The position numbers were made by a program, and so were the translations under genes. Below the pieces are notes generated by a model. It was not told the DNA's origin, made no database searches, and saw nothing but the letters and a program-made list of their open reading frames with translations. From the NCBI RefSeq assembly GCF_029626265.1, contig NZ_JARUBN010000001.1, forward strand, positions 5,955,001-6,019,000: a stretch of 64,000 nt of DNA. Reading direction: 5' to 3'. This document shows positions 60,033 through 64,000 of the stretch, one piece after another. Each line of letters begins with the position of its first letter. Position 1 is the first letter of the stretch. The stretch is from Micromonospora sp. WMMD1102 (GTDB lineage: Bacteria; Actinomycetota; Actinomycetes; Mycobacteriales; Micromonosporaceae).

Positions 60033-63000
60033 TCACCCGTCCCCTTCAGAACTCGGAACACCCGGGTCGGCGACCCGGGAGGTTGCCTCGGCGGTGTCGC
60101 CGGGCGGTGGAATTGCGCCGGCGTCCCGTCGTCCCCGTGCCGTGCCGGACTGCAACGCGGCCATCACCGCCCGGATCTGCTCCGGGGTCCGCGGCGCCGC
60201 CTCGTCCGGTTCGCCGTCGGCGTTCCCACCGGCAGCGGCGCTCGCGCCGGCCGATCCGCCGGGTCGGGTCGCCGGCCCGTCGCGCAGTTGCGGGGCAAGA
60301 CTCTTCTGCCTGATCCGGCGGGGCAGGCCGTCCGCGCCGACCGGGCCGGCGGCCGGGCGCACCGGACCGCCGTTGGGCGGGACCGCCGGCAGTACGACCG
60401 TGTCGTCGTCCATCGGCGGACGTGGCAGCGGCCCGCCGGCCGGCGTCGTCGCGGCCGGCCCGGTCGGGCCGGTGGCGGCGTCGGCCGGGATGGTGGGCCC
60501 GGCGGCCGGATCGATCCCCCGCCGGTGCAGGCCGCCGGTCTTCGGCCGCCGCACGCCGGACCAGGGGCTGGTCTCCGGTCCGGCGTCCCCGGCGAGATTG
60601 CCGGGGACGCCGGCGTCGTCAGAACCGGCGCGGTCGGTCGGGCCGGCGGAGCCGATCGGGCCGGCGAAGTCGGTCGGGCCGGCAAAGCCGATCGGGCCGG
60701 CAGAGTCGGTCGGGCCGGCAGAGTCGGTCGGGCCGGCAGAGTCGGTCGGGCCGGCAGCGGCGGTCGGGCCGGCAGCGGCGCCCGGACCGGCGGAGTCGGT
60801 GGGACCGGAGGTGGCCGCCTCGGGTGCGCCGCGCCGGTCAGGAGGTTCTGCTCCGCCGTCGGCTACCGGGCTGGGTTCCGGCTTCTCCGGCCGGCCGGCG
60901 GCGATCAGCGCGGCCAGGGCCGCACCCGCCTTGCGCCGGGGTCCGAGCCCGGAGGTCGAGCCGGACCCGGTGGCCGGCTCGGCGCCTTCCGGGGACGTCC
61001 GGGCGGCCCGGCCGGACCGCATGGGCAGTTCCGTCGTCTCCGAGCCACCCGTGCCGGCGGCGGGCTGGCCGACAGCGGCACCGGCACCGGCAGCGCTGGG
61101 CGTACCGGCAGCGCTGGGCGTACCGGCAGGCTCAGTGCCGGCCACGGCGCCCTGGTCACCCCTGACGGTGGCGGTAGCGGGGGCAGCGGAGGGAGTGGCG
61201 GTGGGAGTGGCGGTGGCGGGAGTAGTGCTGGGGGTGGTGTCGGGTACCACCAGGTCGCCGGGGATCAGCGCGACCGCCGTCACCCCGCCGTACGGCGAGG
61301 ACCGCAACTGGACCCGTACGCCGTGCCGGGCGCCGAGCAGGGCGACCACGAAGAGCCCGAGCCGGGCGCTGTTCGCCGGGTCGAAGTCCGGCGGGTCGGC
61401 CAGCCGTCGGTTGGCCTGCTCGATCGCCTCGGCCGACATGCCGAGCCCGCGGTCCTCGATCTCGATCGCGTACCCGTTGGAGACCACCTGCCCGGTGACC
61501 TGCACCCGGGTGTGCGGCGGCGAGAAGGACGTCGCGTTCTCGACCAGCTCGGCAAGCAGGTGGATGACGTCGCCGACCGCCCGGCCGGCGGTGGCCGCCG
61601 GTGCCACGTTCGCCAGGTCGACCCGGGCGTAGTCCTCGACCTCGGAGATCGCACCCCGGATCACGTCCACCATCGGGACCGGGTTGCGCCAGCCCCGCCC
61701 GGGGGCCGCCCCGGCGAGCACGACCAGGTCCTCGGCGTGCCGCCGCATCCGGGTGGCCATGTGGTCGAGCCGGAAGAGGTCCTCCAGCTCGTTCGGCTGG
61801 GCCGCCCGCCGCTCCATCTTGTCGAGCAGCGCGAGCTGGCGGTGCAGCAGCGTCTGGCTGCGCCGGGCGATGTTGAGGAAGACGTCCCGCAGCCCGCGGC
61901 GCAGCGCGGCCTCGTCGACCGCCGACGCGATGGCGGTACGCTGCACCTCGCTGAATGCCTGCGCCACCTGGCCGATCTCGTCCTGCCCGTAGTCCAGCGG
62001 TGGCGCCTCGGTCTCGACGTCCACCTCCTCGCCCCGGCGCAGCCGCCCGACGACGTCCGGCAGCCGTTCGTCGGCCATGCTCAGCGCGGCGGCGCGCAGG
62101 CCGGTCAGCCGCCGGACCAGGGACCGGCCGATCCGCAGCGCGATCACCGCCGAGAGCAGTACGGCGACGAAGCCGAGCAGGCCGGCGAGACCCAGCCGGA
62201 GCAGGATGCCGGCGGCCACCGGACGGCTGCGGTCGGCGAGCGAGTCGGCGCCGGCCAGCTCGAAGTCACGCAGTTGCCGCTGGACGGAGTCGTAGCTGCC
62301 CTGCCACTGGCGGGCGTCGACCGGAAGTGTGTCGCCGCCGCCCCGGCCGATCAGGTCGTCCTCCATCCGGCGCAGCCGGACGTACGCGTCGCCCTCGGTG
62401 AGCTGCTGGTAGGCGACCCGTTCGGCGTCCGGCAGTTCCGCGGTCGCCGCCGCGTAGAGGAACCGCTGGGTGCCGACGATCTGGACGAACTGGGAGTGCT
62501 CGCCCGGAGCGAACCGCCCGGCGCTGAACGCACCGGCGAGCAGCGCGTCGGCCTGGGCCAGGACCTCGCGGGCCCGGCCGAGTTCGGTCAGGCTCCGGGC
62601 CTCCCGGGCGAGGGTCTCGTCCGGCAGCGTGTTCAGTGCGGAGAAGGTCCGGAACGCGGCGTCGATGATCCCGCTGTAGAGGCCGAGGGCTCCGCTGGCG
62701 TCGACGGTACGCCGGTCGATGAAGACCCGCCCGGAGCCCAACGCGTCGGCAGCGGTCAGCAGTTGGTCGATCCGGGCGTCGAGCAGGGCACCGGTGGTGT
62801 CCCGCAGGTCGGCGTCCGAGGTCCGGCGCCGGAACTCGGCGATCGCCCGGTCGGTACGCGTCCGCTGTTCGGCGAGGGCGGCGCTGGCGCCCGAGTCGAC
62901 CAGTTGGCGTACCGAGAGGCGCCGCTCCTGCTGCAACTCCAGCACGAGTGTCTCGCCCGGTCGCCCCACCCCGTCGAGCAGGGTCTGGGCGGCGAGCAGG

Positions 63001-63119
63001 CTCGACGCGGGTCCCACGGTGAGCGTGGTCGCGAAGATCCAGAGCGCCGACAACGCGAGGATCGGTACGGCGACCAGCGCGACGATCTTCGAGCGGATCG
63101 GCCAGTTCTGGGTTTCCAT
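60033..63119 (-). CDS. conservon sensor kinase (CvnA-like) with NIT domain and very long repetitive tail
   Basis: 1028 residues from ATG 63119. Membrane helix 11-30, extracellular NIT (nitrate/nitrite-sensing-like) domain ~45-295, second helix ~304-330, HAMP 331-385, a dimerisation segment with H at 453/461 and a GHKL ATPase domain: N box AELVENATSFS (524-534), G1 EDRGLGM (556-562), G2 ARLGLFVVALLG. From ~625 to 1028 the protein is disordered (Thr/Pro/Ala, then Gly/Pro/Ser), including 6-residue repeats PTDSAG coded by 18-bp repeats near 60655-60780. It is the membrane sensor of the conservon. CvnA tails of this length are unusual but occur. Confidence 0.9.
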   Translation of the reverse strand: METQNWPIRSKIVALVAVPILALSALWIFATTLTVGPASSLLAAQTLLDGVGRPGETLVLELQQERRLSVRQLVDSGASAALAEQRTRTDRAIAEFRRRTSDADLRDTTGALLDARIDQLLTAADALGSGRVFIDRRTVDASGALGLYSGIIDAAFRTFSALNTLPDETLAREARSLTELGRAREVLAQADALLAGAFSAGRFAPGEHSQFVQIVGTQRFLYAAATAELPDAERVAYQQLTEGDAYVRLRRMEDDLIGRGGGDTLPVDARQWQGSYDSVQRQLRDFELAGADSLADRSRPVAAGILLRLGLAGLLGFVAVLLSAVIALRIGRSLVRRLTGLRAAALSMADERLPDVVGRLRRGEEVDVETEAPPLDYGQDEIGQVAQAFSEVQRTAIASAVDEAALRRGLRDVFLNIARRSQTLLHRQLALLDKMERRAAQPNELEDLFRLDHMATRMRRHAEDLVVLAGAAPGRGWRNPVPMVDVIRGAISEVEDYARVDLANVAPAATAGRAVGDVIHLLAELVENATSFSPPHTRVQVTGQVVSNGYAIEIEDRGLGMSAEAIEQANRRLADPPDFDPANSARLGLFVVALLGARHGVRVQLRSSPYGGVTAVALIPGDLVVPDTTPSTTPATATPTATPSAAPATATVRGDQGAVAGTEPAGTPSAAGTPSAAGAGAAVGQPAAGTGGSETTELPMRSGRAARTSPEGAEPATGSGSTSGLGPRRKAGAALAALIAAGRPEKPEPSPVADGGAEPPDRRGAPEAATSGPTDSAGPGAAAGPTAAAGPTDSAGPTDSAGPTDSAGPIGFAGPTDFAGPIGSAGPTDRAGSDDAGVPGNLAGDAGPETSPWSGVRRPKTGGLHRRGIDPAAGPTIPADAATGPTGPAATTPAGGPLPRPPMDDDTVVLPAVPPNGGPVRPAAGPVGADGLPRRIRQKSLAPQLRDGPATRPGGSAGASAAAGGNADGEPDEAAPRTPEQIRAVMAALQSGTARGRRDAGAIPPPGDTAEATSRVADPGVPSSEGDG

Positions 63120-63563
63120 CAGACCTCGCCGGAAGGGGTTACGTCAGGGTCGACACCCGCACCGGCGGCCCGCGGCTCCGGCCAGAGTCCGAGGGTCACG
63201 GGCGCGCGTGCCTTCGGCAGGATACGTAATCAACGGCCCCGGCACTACCGGACGTCGGGTCTGCCGTTGCTCCGGTCCGGCAGACGGATCGACAACGGTC
63301 TTGCCAAACTGGGCTTCGACCAGCGTCGATGTCGCAGCTCCCGCGCACCACTCGACCCATCCACGTCGAGCGATCGGACCGGCCGGATGAGCACCGCGAA
63401 CGCGGCCGTACCGGTCGTCGCCCGGTGACCGGCCGGCCCCGGGGAACCGACCGGCCCGTCAGCGGAGACGTCCGTGCCGTCCATTGTGGCGATCCGGTGG
63501 CCAGGCCGGGCCGACCCGGTGATTCCTGCCGGATATGTCACTCCGGGACGTTTGCGCCGGACC
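63120..63563. other. 444-base intergenic region upstream of the conservon
   Basis: No convincing gene on either strand. It must hold the conservon promoter; I see no clear -10/-35 pair. Rather uniform GC-rich sequence without inverted repeats that I noticed. Confidence 0.45.
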
Positions 63564-64000
63564 TCACCCGGCCCGGCCGGCGTCGGCGGGTGCCACATCC
63601 GGCCCCGCCGCATCCCGACCGGCAGCCACCGGCCGGATCCGCCGGGGCGCTCCGGCCCGGACCAGCCCGACCGCCAGCAGCAGGTACGGCGCCGCGAGCA
63701 GCCCGAAAACCACGCCGTGCCCGGCGACCGTCGAGGCGAGCGCGTACCCGCCGTACACCCCGATGGTGACGAGTGCGGCACCGAGCCCGGCCAGCGAGGT
63801 CACGGTCGCCCGGGCGGGCCCGTCGATGCTCTCCTGGAGGCGTACCCCGGCCACCAGGCTGGTCGTCTGGAGGAGGCAGAACGCCACCGCCACCAGCACG
63901 AAGCCCGCCGGTCGGCCGGCCAGCGCCCCGACGGCCAGCGCGACCGAGGCCGTCGCGACCGTGCCGGCGAACCGCCGCGCCGTCAGCCGCTGCCCGAGCG
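63564..64000 (-). CDS. MFS transporter, C-terminal part (5' end beyond window)
   Basis: The frame is open from 64000 leftward to the stop at 63564. It encodes the last membrane helices of an MFS permease: SVALAVGALAG, GFVLVAVAFCLLQTTSLVAGVRLQE, DGPARATVTSLAGLGAALVTIGVYGGYALAS and GVVFGLLAAPYLLLAVGL, then a polar tail. The LQExIxxxxRATVxS segment is typical of a drug-efflux-like actinobacterial group. The start codon lies outside the window. Confidence 0.75.
   Translation of the reverse strand, partial: LGQRLTARRFAGTVATASVALAVGALAGRPAGFVLVAVAFCLLQTTSLVAGVRLQESIDGPARATVTSLAGLGAALVTIGVYGGYALASTVAGHGVVFGLLAAPYLLLAVGLVRAGAPRRIRPVAAGRDAAGPDVAPADAGRAG

Noticed and set aside
59259..63428. 1389-codon open frame on the plus strand
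   Set aside because: Antisense to the whole conservon, which has clear family motifs and overlapping gene ends; the translation is repetitive Gly/Arg/Pro.
1..64000. tRNA, rRNA, insertion sequence or prophage genes
   Set aside because: I scanned intergenic regions for tRNA-like folds and the coding set for transposase, integrase and phage structural motifs and found none.

Overview
The window is 64 kb of very GC-rich DNA (about 70-75% by eye) from an actinobacterium, most probably a member of the Micromonosporaceae (Micromonospora, Plantactinospora or a relative). The grounds are pervasive GTG starts, three helix-turn-helix/DUF397 regulator sets, a DUF6158 protein, a four-gene conservon, an SigB/HrdB-type sigma factor and many starts placed 6-8 bases behind a TANNNT box, as in leaderless actinobacterial transcripts. 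The genus is inference. I see no rRNA, tRNA, CRISPR array, insertion sequence, prophage or biosynthetic cluster; this looks like ordinary chromosome arm or core-flank DNA.

Layout. 1-13 kb: the 3' end of a secreted protease-like protein, two small Cys-rich proteins, a first XRE/DUF397 pair, TspO, a DAHP synthase behind a leader peptide attenuator, a class A penicillin-binding protein, small acidic proteins, DUF1360, SRPBCC and DUF6158 proteins, a DUF3817 pair, and a second XRE/DUF397 set. 13-23 kb is rich in cell-wall genes: a secreted NlpC/P60 hydrolase, alr-ddl (D-Ala and D-Ala-D-Ala supply), a third XRE/DUF397 pair, a group 2 sigma factor, and murR-murQ (MurNAc-6-phosphate recycling). 23-28 kb: SDR, thymidylate kinase-like protein, a nucleotidyltransferase/BON/metallophosphoesterase/small membrane protein run, an M23 peptidase and an HD-domain protein.

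28-47 kb is mostly carbohydrate work. A substrate-binding protein and two permeases are followed by a LacI regulator and a GH13 alpha-glucosidase (no ATPase gene; a shared MsiK-type ATPase elsewhere is likely). Then come an MFS transporter, an ABC exporter, and a minus-strand group of a GT-C-like membrane protein, two secreted WxL-like proteins and a DUF916/WxLIP-like membrane protein. xylB and xylA face a divergent ROK regulator (xylR). 48-64 kb: a MarR regulator divergent from a PP2C/SpoIIE phosphatase, a polyprenyl sugar transferase, a VWA/solute-binding lipoprotein-like protein, a lactonase, and a lutABC lactate-oxidation operon whose GntR/FadR regulator has been reduced to a C-terminal stub. 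The window ends with a conservon (NIT-sensor kinase, roadblock, DUF742, small GTPase) and the 3' end of an MFS gene.

Most interesting items: the Tyr/Trp/Phe leader peptide and terminator ahead of the DAHP synthase gene; the diverged actinobacterial WxL/DUF916 locus with a perfect TATAAT promoter; the decayed lut regulator next to its palindromic operator; the murR autoregulatory palindrome; and two genes whose coding signal runs upstream of any standard start codon.
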